From contig NW_022145611.1 of NCBI RefSeq assembly GCF_000002235.5, positions 10,752,342 through 10,816,341 of the forward strand: a stretch of DNA of 64,000 nucleotides. Direction: 5' to 3'. Below the pieces are notes generated by a model, which saw only the letters and a program-made list of their open reading frames with translations, made no database searches and was not told the origin of the DNA. The translations under genes and the position numbers were made by a program. Below, piece by piece: positions 10,701 to 24,693 of the stretch (positions are counted from its first letter, which is position 1; each line of letters opens with the position of its first letter). Source of the stretch: Strongylocentrotus purpuratus (taxonomy: Eukaryota > Echinodermata > Echinoidea > Camarodonta > Strongylocentrotidae).

Positions 10701-13700
10701 GTCACGGACTCATGTGGAATGCGAATGTGTACCTTTACCTGCATGTGAAGATATTTGTTTGCATTTCACAAAGACGTGAACTTTGACCAAGTAGGGATTA
10801 TACCGGGGATGTACTCAGTACAAACAATGTGATTACCTCCTATGCATCATTTAGTAGGCATAATGGACAAGGTACTACCGTATGTAGCATAGACATGCAT
10901 CCAGCTCGTGTAGACCCACTTGTATAAATTCATGTTTGTACAAGATGTACTGTAATAATGAAAAAATGAATGGAAAATGTAAATGTTATGTACAATAATT
11001 TATTTTAAATTTTGCAATGTGTGTACATTACATTTTATTGATAGCTGTTGATAGCTATAGTTTAAAGGAATTCAAAATCTTCCAAAAATTTGAGAAGTAT
11101 TATTTTTGGGGTAGATAGAAGGAGCCTGCAAATGTTTGCTTTTATGCTAGTTTCTTGTGCAATTTTAAAGGCTCATTACCAGTACCTGGGTTTCAAATCA
11201 AGGAAGATATTTAAATCTGCTGATACCTACTTAATGTTAGAAGTATTGACTTAAAATTAATTTTAATGAAACATTATTTGGAGACAAAATATCATACAGC
11301 TGTACAGTGTACATGTATGTAGCAGAAGAAGGAGAAGAAGGAGGAGGAGGAGGAGACACAACATTTAAGTTCATGATCGGCTGAGTGACGATTGTACTAT
11401 TTGGGATGTCAAGAACATTATTTGCTTTCAAAGTAATGAGGAAATACATACATGTACTGTATAGTGTATACTGTTAGTGTGACCCTCAAATCCTGTCCAA
11501 TTAGGATATTTACTTAAATGTAATAAATAAGTTGTTAATTACTACATGTACAGTGCATGTACATGTACATGTTGGCCCTATAGCCTTTTCTGTTTTTTAT
11601 TATTTATTTTTTCTAACAATGAAAAACAATGCAGTTTAGATCATAGCCAAGCTATCTAAATTATTGTCTGCCTTCCTATTTGTTTTCACTACATGTACTC
11701 CTTGCTGTAGAGATTTAAAAAATAAAATGTATTGCCACTCAATACTCATAAGATAATAGCAAAGAAATATGACAAATGAAAATTAAATTAAAAATACAAA
11801 AACGAAACAAAAGTAGTGTTGCTGGGTACCAGATACACTGGAGGCAGATACATTACAGGGAATAATTTTCCTGGTATCGCATCGCAATTTGCTATGCATT
11901 TTAGCATGACTGCTATACAAAATATCTTTTGTGTAGCAGTTTTCTTCCATAGAAATGTACAGAATTTCATTTGAAATATTTATCCATCGGCTGAAATTGC
12001 TAATCAAAAAATTTGAGGAAAATTATTCCCTGCATTTACAGGCAAATTTGGTTAATTGAAATGATTTAATTGTTCACACAAAAAAGGGTGTTTGTTTACA
12101 TTGACACCATCCAAAGTCCATGTTTACATGTCTTCATAGTTTCCTGTTTTATTTACATGTAGTGTGTTCATTTTGACATATAACATACCGGTATGTACAC
12201 AAATAAGGGTAGGGCATATTGTTGGTAAAACTCATGACTATAGATAATTTACCAAAGTGCTGAAACTTTTGAAACAAGAATTGAAATGGTAAGTGTTGAT
12301 ATCTTCATATTTTCTTTGGAAGTGTTATGGCTGATCTACAAACAAAAGTTTTTGTTAACCTGTTATTCACAGGTCTTTCTTTATATATGAAAGATACATA
12401 CATTTATTTGGAATTTGCCCAAATAGAAGAACACTGTACAATGTATGTCACGGGGAGAACAATAAGTCTTTATGAACGTAATATAATCCTATTATTCTAG
12501 TAGTCAATAAATTACATAAAATGTACATGTTGGCCTTCCCGTGATACATGTAGAATTGAGTTTGAAGGAAGTTTATTGATCTAGAATGAGACCATTTAAA
12601 AATATTCTCACAAGTCAAAGACTTTGGTCAATGTTTTGTGTTGCATCTACTGTATGTCATCATTCAAATTACTTTGGTTTGTCAAGAACATGCATGGGTA
12701 ACATTTGCAAACTACATGTAGGCCTGAGATTGAGATTGTCAGTTCTGGAATTAAATGTGATCTGCCTGTGCTGGAATTTATTCAAAGAAGTGGAAGCAAA
12801 AATTGAGTTATGATGGTCATTAAGTAGTAATAATGGCTGTGGCAGTAATTATTTGATGATTGTGAAACAGTAAAGGTGTTTAGATAATAACAATGTATGG
12901 CTCTAGATGACTTTAGTGATCTCTCTTCTCTAATTTACTTTTTGTGGTAAAAAAAACCCCTCAAACAAGGAGCAAGAAGGTGATGGTATTCTTTAGTTAA
13001 AGGTAATACAAAGTTTTGGTATGGGGTAATGAATTTGGTTTAAATGAACATATTGGAAGCATATGCAAGCCTACAATATTCAGTGATCGATGCGGTTGAA
13101 ATCGAGTCTAAAGTGATGAAATTGTAAATAATAAACTCTTTATTTGGTATGGTGCCCTCTCAGGGTCAAGGTATTAATTTATCTATAAAACAATGTTATT
13201 TGACTAAAATCGACCAATTTGCTATTACTGTTTGGAATATATATATATCAGATCTGCATATTCTGAGATTTTTATAGTCGCAGCTACCATCGTCTGGCCG
13301 TTATAGGCGCTATTTCAAATTTATAAAAATTTACCGGGAGCACTGGTAAAATTCAATATTCAATTTTTCTCGAAAGCAGAAGAGTTTTAGGGGCTAACAT
13401 TTTTAGTGCTTATAATACATCCGTAGGGGCATCCAAATATATCAAAATTGTAAAGAATCACTATCCAGCCAATTTTCAAAATTTACCAACACTTTGTAAT
13501 ACCTTTAAAACTGTTACATGTACATGTAATACACAGGTGTACATACATGTATGTAAATGTTCTATTAAAGTGAATGAATTTTGAAAAGTCTCAGAACATG
13601 ATCATGCAGGACTACGCTATACCAGCTATAGAGCTAACAGGGATCACAAACTTACATGTACATGGACCATCAAAATAAAGACTAGGGTCAGAAGTTTGCT

Positions 13701-16700
13701 CCCCAGTGGGATCATAATTTTGACCTTGTACACCCCCTGTAGTTCATCTACAACCGCTGGGTGTGGTGATGACAAGTGGAATGGTATTGGAACTAAGTAG
13801 CCTGGTAGGAACATGTACCCTGTACTTCATTTTTGGCATACTTAATAGCGTGAGAGTGTTGCTGTGCTTTTGTTTTGGTGTTTGGACTGATACTCCCCCT
13901 TGGGCTTGGGGTACATGTCACTGGGAAGAGGCGTGTCACTCAATGTCATCCTTATCATCATCTGCTGGGATGGATGTTGATTTGGGTATGGATATGTCCA
14001 TGTTTTGGGTAAGTGATAATGTTTAGACTAAAAACAGGAAGAAAGTATTCCTTTCATCATGTTTACTGCTTGTCATGTTTACTTGTTCGTATATTTACTT
14101 TTGAGTGCTGACTATGACTAATATATGTACATTTTTGTGAACACATGCTATCTCCTGTCTACACTGTACTAGACTTTTAAGTGGTTTTACCAGACACAAT
14201 CCCTGGTTTTTCAAAGGCAGGACAAGTGTGACTATGAATATTACCGGTAGTCTATTCAAGGAGTACAATGTGTAACTCTTTGGTATATTGTGGCAATCTT
14301 TTTGAGAGTAATTTATGTAGACTGCCACTGCCATTCTCTAACTTTGTGAGCAGAAATCTAGACTTTCTTTTACAAATGTGCAGTATTGAACACTGCTTTG
14401 ATTCATTGATGTCTAAGGTTTTGAATTGTAATAGCATGATTCTCATTGAAATTGAATTCCCTATTATATGAGCTCTTTCACCCGAGGCAAGATATTTTCA
14501 TAGGGTACTGTCAGCCTTGCCTTGCACGATAGGACAATACCTTATTTATCCAGACAATGCAGAAATATTGTTACAAATGAATCTGGATTTAGAATTGCCT
14601 GATACTTGTATGCACTTGTACATGTAGCATCTAAATATGGAAGACAAGTGTTGGGTCAGCTGAAGTTATGAACTTTTGAGTACACTACCGTGTGAGTCAA
14701 AAAAAAGTTTACACCTAGAAAATTGCTGATTATTCTAAAAATCATCTTATGAAAGTGAGTGTTTTATCCCAAATCATTTGGTACCATTTTTGTGTGGTAT
14801 GTGTTCACGCTTGGATGAACAGGTGGCATTGTTTGCAAGAGTGCAAAAATCGACTTGCGCCAAAGTGATGCCTTCAGTATGTATTATGTTGGGATTAGTG
14901 GAGTGAGAGAATGGATTGAATGTATCAATTGAAATGCATTGCATATGTGTTTTTGCAAAGGGCAAAGTCACACACCTCCACACACACGCCCATAAATGTT
15001 CCTTGATATTTGATATTCGATATTTGATATGTGTGGCATGAGGTGTTATTGGATGTGCAAAGACCGAATTAATACCCAAATCCCAATCGTTTTATTCAAA
15101 CATCACTACATGTAGGCAACTTTGGCGCAAGTCGATTTTTGCACTCTCGCAAACAATGCCTCCTGTTCACCCAAGTGTGAACACATACCACACAAAAATG
15201 ATACTGAATGATTTGGGATAAAACACTCTTTCATAAGATGTATAATAATTTACTGTTCACAGATGATTTATAAAATAATTAGCAATTTTCTAGGTGTAAA
15301 CTTTTTTTTGACTCACTCTGTATATACATGTAATGTACAAAATAGGGCCTACAGCTGCTCATACATGTACATGTACTGTACATGCTTTCTGGTGTATCAT
15401 TGGTGTATATTATATTACTCGTTCACCATATTTTTTTAAACGCATTTCACAAAATGAAGGAGGTTTTATGTACTGTATGTACATGTACATGTACTGTATA
15501 TTATGCTTTTCAAAAATTAACTTTATTTTCACTGAAATTGAAGTTGTTGTGTACATATCTGAACTGCTGATGATGTACATGTACTGTACATTTCTTGTAC
15601 TCATTTGGAAAACATCCTTGGAAGAAGAAATCTTGACATTTACACAGCTGTTTCTTCCAGCTCAGAGCGTGATCCCTAAATGCAGGGCTAAGATGGATTT
15701 AACCCAAATATCGTCTGCACTTGAAATATTGGGGAGATGTTGAGGCTCTTTTGTCATGAAAAGAGAACCACCGTAGTCATTTTCAGGATGTTAAAAATAA
15801 AATGAATGTGAAGCATGCTGTATTGTTGTCAGGCTTTGGTCTGATTGGCCTGTACTATATTATTCAAGATATATCCTGTCATTTTACAATATGGCAGAGC
15901 TGCCAACCTGTATGATTTAATAGTATTTTGTACAAATTTTAGAAGTAAATACATGTACAGTACATGTACAGTACAATAGTACGATTTTCCAAAACAAAAA
16001 AAAAGATTTTTATTATGGTTACATTTACATGTTGGCTACATATTGCACCGAAGCTATAAAAGGCGCTAGATGCTCATGGAATATGATCAGCTCTTTCTTT
16101 TTTTCTCTCTGTACTATTGTATATTCAGACTTTACCTAAAGATATCAGAACATGTAAAAGAGTGCTTATTATAATCTGTAGATCCTCCCTGTAATGCTGT
16201 GTCAGATTATACCTGCAGTCGTTAATTAATTTGTGGGAGTAAATCTATAAATCTAATTGGTCTTGTCTTGGATTTAAAACAAGATTTAGTCATGAAGTTA
16301 CTCAGTATCGGCTGCTCGAATTTCATATTTCATGTTATGATAGACATGTTATACTGCAATAATGTTGATTTATGATAGGAGGGGCTCGTGTTTAATCAAT
16401 CTTGTTTTTGGATCAGCGAGTTTAGCAATATCAGCCACTGAATTGCTCCATGTTTGAATTTCAGATTTCAGGTTTGGTAGTGAACAGTATTACTTCGAAT
16501 AAAGTACCGTAGACACATTACCACCAAGTCACACCATACATGTAGTCTATGGAATAATAATGCAGTCACGCATGACACAGTGTGAGAGTGTCTTACTTTA
16601 TTTCAAGCAGTACTGTATTTACTACAATAATGTTAATGATTCATGACAGAAAGATTAATGATTATTAACTTGCTGTATTTCTCTGTCCATTGTCAAGATA

Positions 16701-19700
16701 ATGCTGCATGTAAGTGCTATTGTAAATCACAGCATTTTCAATCAGAATTAAGTAAATTTAGGGGGCACAATCACGGACATCAATTTTCTTTCAAGGCCTT
16801 CATACAGAGCTGACAAGCATAACATTTTCCCCGGAATTTTTGTGTTTTTTTCTCATAATTGCGGTACAGTTTAGTACGTTTTTATGCCTCCGCCACCGAA
16901 GGTGGTGCCGGAGGCATCATGTTTTCGGGTTGTCTGTCCGTACGTCCGTCCCGTTTGACCGTTATCACAATATCTCAAGAACCATTTAAGATTTAAACTT
17001 AAGACTCGGGAATAGTATTTATCACTATAGGAAAACGATCTGATTAGATTTTGGAGTACGTAGGTCAAAGGTCACAGGTCACAGAGGTCAACTTATGAAA
17101 TTCCTTGTATTGAGTTTGTTAGCGCGATATCTCAAGAACCATTTGAGATTTAAACTTCAACCTTAAGGATAGTATGTATCACCATAGGAAGACGATCTGA
17201 TTAGATTTTGGAGCACGTATGTCAAAGGTCAAGGGTCACAGAGGTCAACTTATGAAATTCCATACATTGAGATTGTTATCATGATATCTCAAGAACCACT
17301 GGAGATTTAAACTTCAAACTTAGTGATAGTGTGTATCACTATAGGAAAACAATCTGATTACATTTTGGAGCATGTAGGTCAAAGGTCAAGGGTCATAGAG
17401 GTCAACTTATGAAATCCCATACATTGAGATTGTTATCATGATATCTCAAGAACCACTGGAGATTTAAACTTCAAACTTAGTGATAGTGTGTATCACTATA
17501 GGAAAACAATCTGATTACATTTTGGAGCACGTAGGTCAAAGGTCAAGGGTCATAGAGGTCAACTTATGAAATTCCATACATTGAGCGGAGGCATCATTTT
17601 CGACTGCGCGCAGTCAAAATTCCATCTAGTTTCTTCATAAAATACTTTTTTTCTAAATTTTTCTTTTTGTTTGTTTTTGTGTGCACATACCGCACGTCAG
17701 TCAAATGCCCTAAACTGTTGATCACTACAGTACTGTAATAGAGATTTTCAATAGAGATTTGTGATTTACAAAGAGTAAAACAAAAAAAGTGAAAGGCATA
17801 AATATTTTCAAAAAGAATGAAATGCCAATATTACCAAAAAAATATCATAAAAATTTAAAAAAGAATGAAATGCCAACAAAATATCATAGACATTTCTGCA
17901 TTGGTTGGAAGTTTTGTTTGGATGAATTCCCTTTTTTTGCCATCATGGTCCCTTTTTTTTTGGTTGCACGAGGTTGGCAGCTCTGTTCATATGCTTAATA
18001 TATATGTTTGAAAACTTTCTACAGGAAATATAAAGAAATATATGTTGCTTTAGAAAATGAAATGGATGGCGTAGGAGCTTCTACAATTCATTCATATTCA
18101 TATTCATATTCATATTTACACCATTGTTTCATTTGTTTGATTGAAAATCGAAATTAATCCTATTTCATTTTTTTACTTTCATCTTTTGTATGCAGGTGGG
18201 TCCATTCACAGCAGTATAGATGTGATGTCCCAGGCATCTGATGACCACCATTCAGCTATAGCATCATCAGTGATATCTTCAAGAGGAAGCTTCTCAGGAT
18301 CCCATGACAACATCTCCAGCTCCAGGGAGTACATGCCATTAGAATCATCGTCCTCGTCTCCCAAGCCGGGAAATGTTACCCCTAACTCAGAAGGGTGGGT
18401 CAAGTTTGGAGACTCCAGGAAAGTTGTAAGTTCAACCCCGCTGAAGAGTGTGGTCCCAGAGAAGGGGATCAAAGAAAACGGTAGTCTGGATAACTCAAGA
18501 GTGTCCAGTCCTGCCCCTGTAAATTGGGTGCAGTTTGAGGACGACCATGATGTGACTTTGTCCTCAACGTCCTCAAGACCATCACCTATCTTGTCATCGT
18601 GTGACGACTCTATCACTCGTGAATCTCCATTAGAGGATCTCAGTGCAAGGAGCAATAGCAGACCTCTTGAGATCCCCAAAAAGGTCAATCAAAATGTTAT
18701 TCCTGGTCATACGCAAGTGGAGAAACTGAAACAGGGAGATGTAAGATCAGGGATTAACCTTAATTCTTCCAGGACAGTTACAGCCAGTTCAACTCCTATA
18801 CACATGTCAGACCATGCAAATGACTTAGAAGTGTCCAGGTTTTCTGAAGTAGCTACTGGGCCAGAGACAAATTACGATACAGCAACTCCAGGAAACCCCT
18901 TCAAGGCAGACATGTTGACTCTAGAGCAGTTGGAGAAACAGAAAGCCATGGTTGAACAGGCTTGGAGGACTGTCTCTCCCTTCAACCCTTTCCTCAACAT
19001 GGGAGGTTTACAGTTAGCAAGCACACCTGTGAAATCTAATGCACAGCCCATATGGACAACCTTTGATGAAAAAGATGGTGCTTCAGCAAATACTCAGATA
19101 GTATCCAGCAGTCCAGGGAATCCATTTGCAGGCATGGCAGCAGCTTCTAATGTGCATAACAGATCTAATATGGCTGCGACATTCAACCCTCAGCAGCAAG
19201 CACAGGGACAAGTGATCTTTGCAGCTGCTGCAGCTGCACAACAAAGTGCAGCAGCAACTCAACAAAGTGTAGCAGCTTCACAACCAGCGAAGCAAGTTAT
19301 GGCAGTACAACCATTGATGCAGTCCAGTGGTGTTCAACCTGGAGACCAACGGACAGCAGCTATTCTTTTACCCAGTGCCTACGCATCTCAGCCCATCAGT
19401 CCGATTGGTATGAAACCAAACCAGTGGCAGCAGCAACAACAACAACAGTTTTTCCCGTCAACATATTCTTCATCGCATCTGAACATTCCTCCAGGCAAGC
19501 AGACATTGGCAGCCATTGTTTCACCTACAACAACATCAACTACAGAAGGAAGTGATATGCCCGACAGTGGCAAACTACCTTTTAACACCCAGACAAGCAT
19601 CAAGTCAAATTTGTCCTCTCCTAGGAGTGACAAGCTGTTTCAGGATCAGTACCCTCGTGAACATATGGATCTATCAGAAGGATGGCCTCTAAAATTCAGA

Positions 19701-22700
19701 GTACCTGATAAGAAACGAATAGCAGGCTCGCGTACATGGCAACCTATCTATGTGAGGCTTTCTGAAGGAAACATCCTCCAGTTGTTTCACGACAGGACTA
19801 GAAAGGAACCGTTCAGGGAACTTCCCTTGCAGAGCAACTATGAGATAGGCCGTCCAAATCTTCAGCAGTATGATGCAAAGGGTAAAATTCATACAGTCAA
19901 ACTGCTGTACATGTCCTACAAAGAAAAGAGGAAAGTCAGTGCCAAGGCAATGTATGACAAAGGAGTTAGCCTTGAAGAGCTTATGAAGCTTGGCTCACTT
20001 GACTTTAAAGTGTACCAGAGCTTTGTGTTTACTATCAATGATGCCTTGATGAAATTGACTCTCTACCAGGATAGGGGTGCCCACTACCAACAGGATATGA
20101 TCAAAGTGGTTGTTTCTGACGAATGCCGCTGCCTTGTCAATGGCAATGGAGATGTTGTGCGGCAATCCATTTCTGTTGACCTTAATGTCTTATCTTTTCT
20201 CTCTGGGAGTCCTGACTGTGCAATAGGCCTGAACGATGTCCAGATCAAAGGTTTGGATGTTGTGGCCAGACAACACATCATCCCCAACAAAACATCAGAT
20301 TGGATCAAGATGCATAACGTAGAACTTCACAAATGTGCAAATAAAAATGTGTTCGTGGACTCTCGAATGATCGAGTTTCAACCGTTGAATGCCTGTCACT
20401 TTAGGCTCATGCAGTTTCACATACAGCCTTCAGAAGAAGAGGACTTACCCCTCCAGGTCAGAGCTGCTTTCTCAGGTGAAGGTACACACATGGAACTCAG
20501 GGTGGATCTGCTGGTACCAGGTAATATAATTTTACTCCTCCATAGGCATAGGGCATCTATACAATTGCAGTTGATCCAAATCAATCTCAAGTCCTCCAAT
20601 CAATCACAAGTTTGCAGTCTCCTATCTTGTACATATATGGTTGCGATTGATGTCAATCACAGATAAGTAGCAATTAATATCAACTCTTTATAAGACAGGG
20701 GCCCAGAACTGGATTCTGAGTCATTTAAGATTCACTGCTTGTGTTTTGAATTTCAGTGCTTTCCAATTTTTGTAATCCTTCAGTAAGTTGTAACATGTTA
20801 TCTTTTCATATGCCCTCATCTGTGTCTTTCAGCCTGCACCGGCAAGCGGAATCCGAGCCATTACCAGTGTGAGAACATCCTTGTTCACATTCCTGTCCCG
20901 GACCATTGGGTCTCTTACTTCAGGAAACCCAAGCGGATGGGGCAGTCCTCGATCCATGCAGTCATCAAGAGGCCAGATCTTATCAAGAGAGGTAAATATA
21001 TTTAATATTGCTGATTTAGGAATTCTCAAAAGTTGTAAGTTCAACTTGAGCTTTGGCTGAGATGAAAAATGAAAAAAAAAGAATTTCATTACCAGACGTC
21101 TTTTTGTCGTTGTTGGAAACTGCTGGAAGGTAAATTGCTGAAAGGTAAAAACGCAATCCAATGCATACATACAGTATGATTATTTAATAGTGTACACTCA
21201 TATTGGATTTAAAAAAAAAAAAGTGAAATTCACAACGGTAAATCATTCCAACAGTAGGAGAAAGTTGCTTATACAATCATGTAGATCTAATTGTCCTATC
21301 AACCACAGTGAAAAACAATTTGATCAAAAACCTGCTGAAAGAACCAAGTGTACAATTTAAGCAGATAATTTGCAGTTCTTTATTCTTTAGAATTAAACAA
21401 GGCATGCTTTATAGCCATACAAGATGATATCCAGGATTCATTTCTCATCTGACTACATCTTACATGACAGTGAAAAAACAAATCATTCACGAAAAAACAA
21501 AAACAGGAAGGATGCTAATCTTTTATTCTCCAGATTCATTTCAACTTCCTCGAACGGGATGGATCTCAATTTGCACTGAATATACATGTAGAGTCAACAT
21601 GCCTTCAACTTCATACTTTGTATTAATACCAGAAAGCATACATCAGTACATGTTCCTTCATAACTACAGTATGCTTTGACTTTGATGATAAAGCAGAAAA
21701 TAATTGTTGTAATCATTTCTTTATTTGCAAGGAAAGTACAGCAATATATACACAAATTTTCACTATTACAATTGTTAATTATGAACCTATCCGGGTTGAA
21801 GGCAGGTTGTAAACAATTAAATGAAATTTGAAAGAAATCAATATAGTAAATTAATCATTGAATTCAGATCACCATAAAATGACACCTGTATGTAAAATAT
21901 TGCTCAAGGGCATCAAGAAAATAATTCTGTGTTAACAGGTGGTCTTTACATGCAGGCTTTAACCTTTTCAGGAAAGGGATTTTTCAGGGCTTAATTGGTC
22001 ACATCTTTTTCTTTTAATGCTAAATTGCTCTTGTTTATGAGAACATACATACAAGTATGGTCCCAACAGTAGTATAAAGAAATACAAATACATTTTTTAA
22101 AACCTAACATCCTGAATCACCAAGGTTTCTATGGGGGCTACTGATGCCAACAGATATGCAATATAATCCTTCCACACCCCTCCAGCTGTGTGACAAATTA
22201 TTGATATCTAGTTTAAGTATGACTACATGGACTACACCTGTAGATTCCAGGTGTTGTTGTATTGCCATAGCAACACTCTTAGTCTTTGTGACAGCTTCAT
22301 GTGAAAAGGGATGTCCTGCCCTGGATGTGATTTCTAATTTACTATTGTAACTATTGTAAAAAGGCTGCTCATTGAAAACAACAAAAATATCCATAACGAA
22401 CAGGTTGTTAAACATTATTCTTTCTCTTTTTTTTTAGGGGGGGGGGGGGAAGAGGGTACATGAGTAAAAGAAAATTAAAGATAGAGTTTACAAGAAATTT
22501 CTGTCTTTTGTGAAATATTTATGATATCCACTGTGTTTTCGTGCATAAATATACCTGTATATGTTTTATAAATATCAGTAGTGGACTAGTGGACACTTTA
22601 TTCAAATTACCTGATTGGTCTGGCTCAAATGCGTTGAGAATTTAGATGAATAGTTTAGTCACCATTATAATTACTTTTTAATGTCTGTAAAATGCCTTTT

Positions 22701-24655
22701 CTTGGTGTGTTTCATGACTTTCATCATTATCTCTTTCTTCTAAAAAGAGGGAAGGTAAAATTGTTGTTCACATTTTATGTATAAGACAGTTGCAAGCAGT
22801 TTGCACCTAAACAAACGTATTATACATGCACATTCAAAATATTATGCAGCATAGTATCTCCCTGCACAAAACCAGGCACCCTAGAAATCATTCTGTAGCC
22901 ATCAAAGAAATGCAATCAGTAATATAAATTGATATTATTTGTTTGCCTCTTTGAGTTTCCCATACTCCTTCCTGGTATAGGCACCAGATTGATTGATCGT
23001 TAAAATGACAGAGCTCAAGGGCGGTTCCTGTTGTCACAGTGGCTTTGAATAGAATCTCAGATCGTCTCCCTCTCTTCTTTTGCTCGTATCCATGGAAACA
23101 TGACGACAGTTTGCTCCGTGGCAGACTCAATATCACTTCATTTCATCTGCCTTTCACACCTATCAATTAGCTTTCTTGATATTATGATTAGAGGTCATAA
23201 TTGCATCATAATATCATTAACTGCTTTATAAACCACAATTTATATCACTCCATGGGATGGGATACTATAGCATTGTGAAATGTGTGAAATTGTTCTTTGG
23301 TTCATTTTGTTGTTGGTTGTCAGTCAATTTGTTGCCACCAACATGGTACAAAGTAGAAACGCATGCTAGTTTTTTAGACATTAAATATGCATTTACAGCG
23401 CCACATATTCTGCTGAATGCGAAAGAAGTTCAATTGTTCTCATATGATCTTTGACTACAATGCTATCATGTGAAAGATATAAACGGATAATAAACATAGC
23501 TTTTATATTGTCATAAATTTATACAGGATGTATGTGTCTCTAGGATAATATACAATGCCGTTAAGATAAATTCTCATGAAAAATCATGCAAAACCTTCTT
23601 AAATTTCCTAGAGTACAAGTACGTGATATTTGTCTCTACAGAATTGGTAGAAAGGGATAGGCTGAGTAGTAAGCAATTGGAACATCTAGGAACAAAAAGG
23701 TAAATGTAAAGAGTAGGCTTGCACGTGCATACATGTAGCAGTTAGCACACAATCTCATATCAGCAGCTACGAATGAGTGACAGCTATGTTCTCTGAATGG
23801 TGTTTTGCTAGATTGTCATACTTACAAATGCATTTTTAGACAATTTATACCAGGTTAATCCAATACAAAAAATTAAAATCAAATCAAATTCCATCATCAG
23901 AATTCAAATAAGCTTTAAACAGGGAGTATATCTACATGTTATGATCACCTCAATAACCTCCTACCTTATGCGCTCATGTATTCTATTTGATCTACAGGCA
24001 ATACAACAGGATATTGCAATATGGCATGGGTGGCGCCTTTGTTATAATGTCTACCCACTTTATTGTTCAAATGTTGACAATAATTTAGATCAAGGAGATA
24101 ATAATATTTTCTTTACCCAGTGCAGATCATTAAGTTTATTCTGAATGTGACGCATTATTGCACATTCTCTAGGGCAGTCCAGTATTCACTTGATTGTGTT
24201 GTAGAGATAAAGGAAATTAGAAGTAATGCCCGGAAATCGCTTCATAAATTACCAAGGAACTGAATTTCAAGTGCACTTTCCTGTTATTTCCTTTTTGCAG
24301 TTTAGCCTCGACTGAGTAGTACCAGTAATCAACCCAGTTACCTCACTGAAATTATATGATTGACTTGTATTGAGTGTATTGGATGGTTCATTTGAAGTAA
24401 TGTGAGAGGATGGGGGAAAAAAAGGGAAGAATGATGCAGACTTGAAGGAAGATGGAATAAACAGTTCTTGTGTGTTTTTTTGTGGGGGGGGGGGGGGAGA
24501 AATTATCAACAAGAACTACTGTATTTTTATGCCAAACTTGATCTGGATAAAGTTTAGGAATTGGCCATCAGCAACCATCAATTTCATGCATTAAACATTA
24601 CAAACAAATTGATATCAGGCCACTTTATATACTTTTATATACATGTATATATACA

Positions 24656-24693
<38 letters not shown>

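Noticed and set aside
18141..18195. In-frame ATG upstream of stonin exon 2, suggesting an alternative start.
   Set aside because: It lies in the T-rich acceptor region, and exon 1 joins in phase with a family-typical WVxF motif. A minor promoter cannot be ruled out.
20521..20666. Open extension of stonin exon 2 for 45 codons.
   Set aside because: The mu domain continues only in exon 3 and the extension has no family similarity.
22104..22415. 103-codon minus-strand frame in stonin intron 3.
   Set aside because: No domain, no splice context, and the composition is like the surrounding intron.
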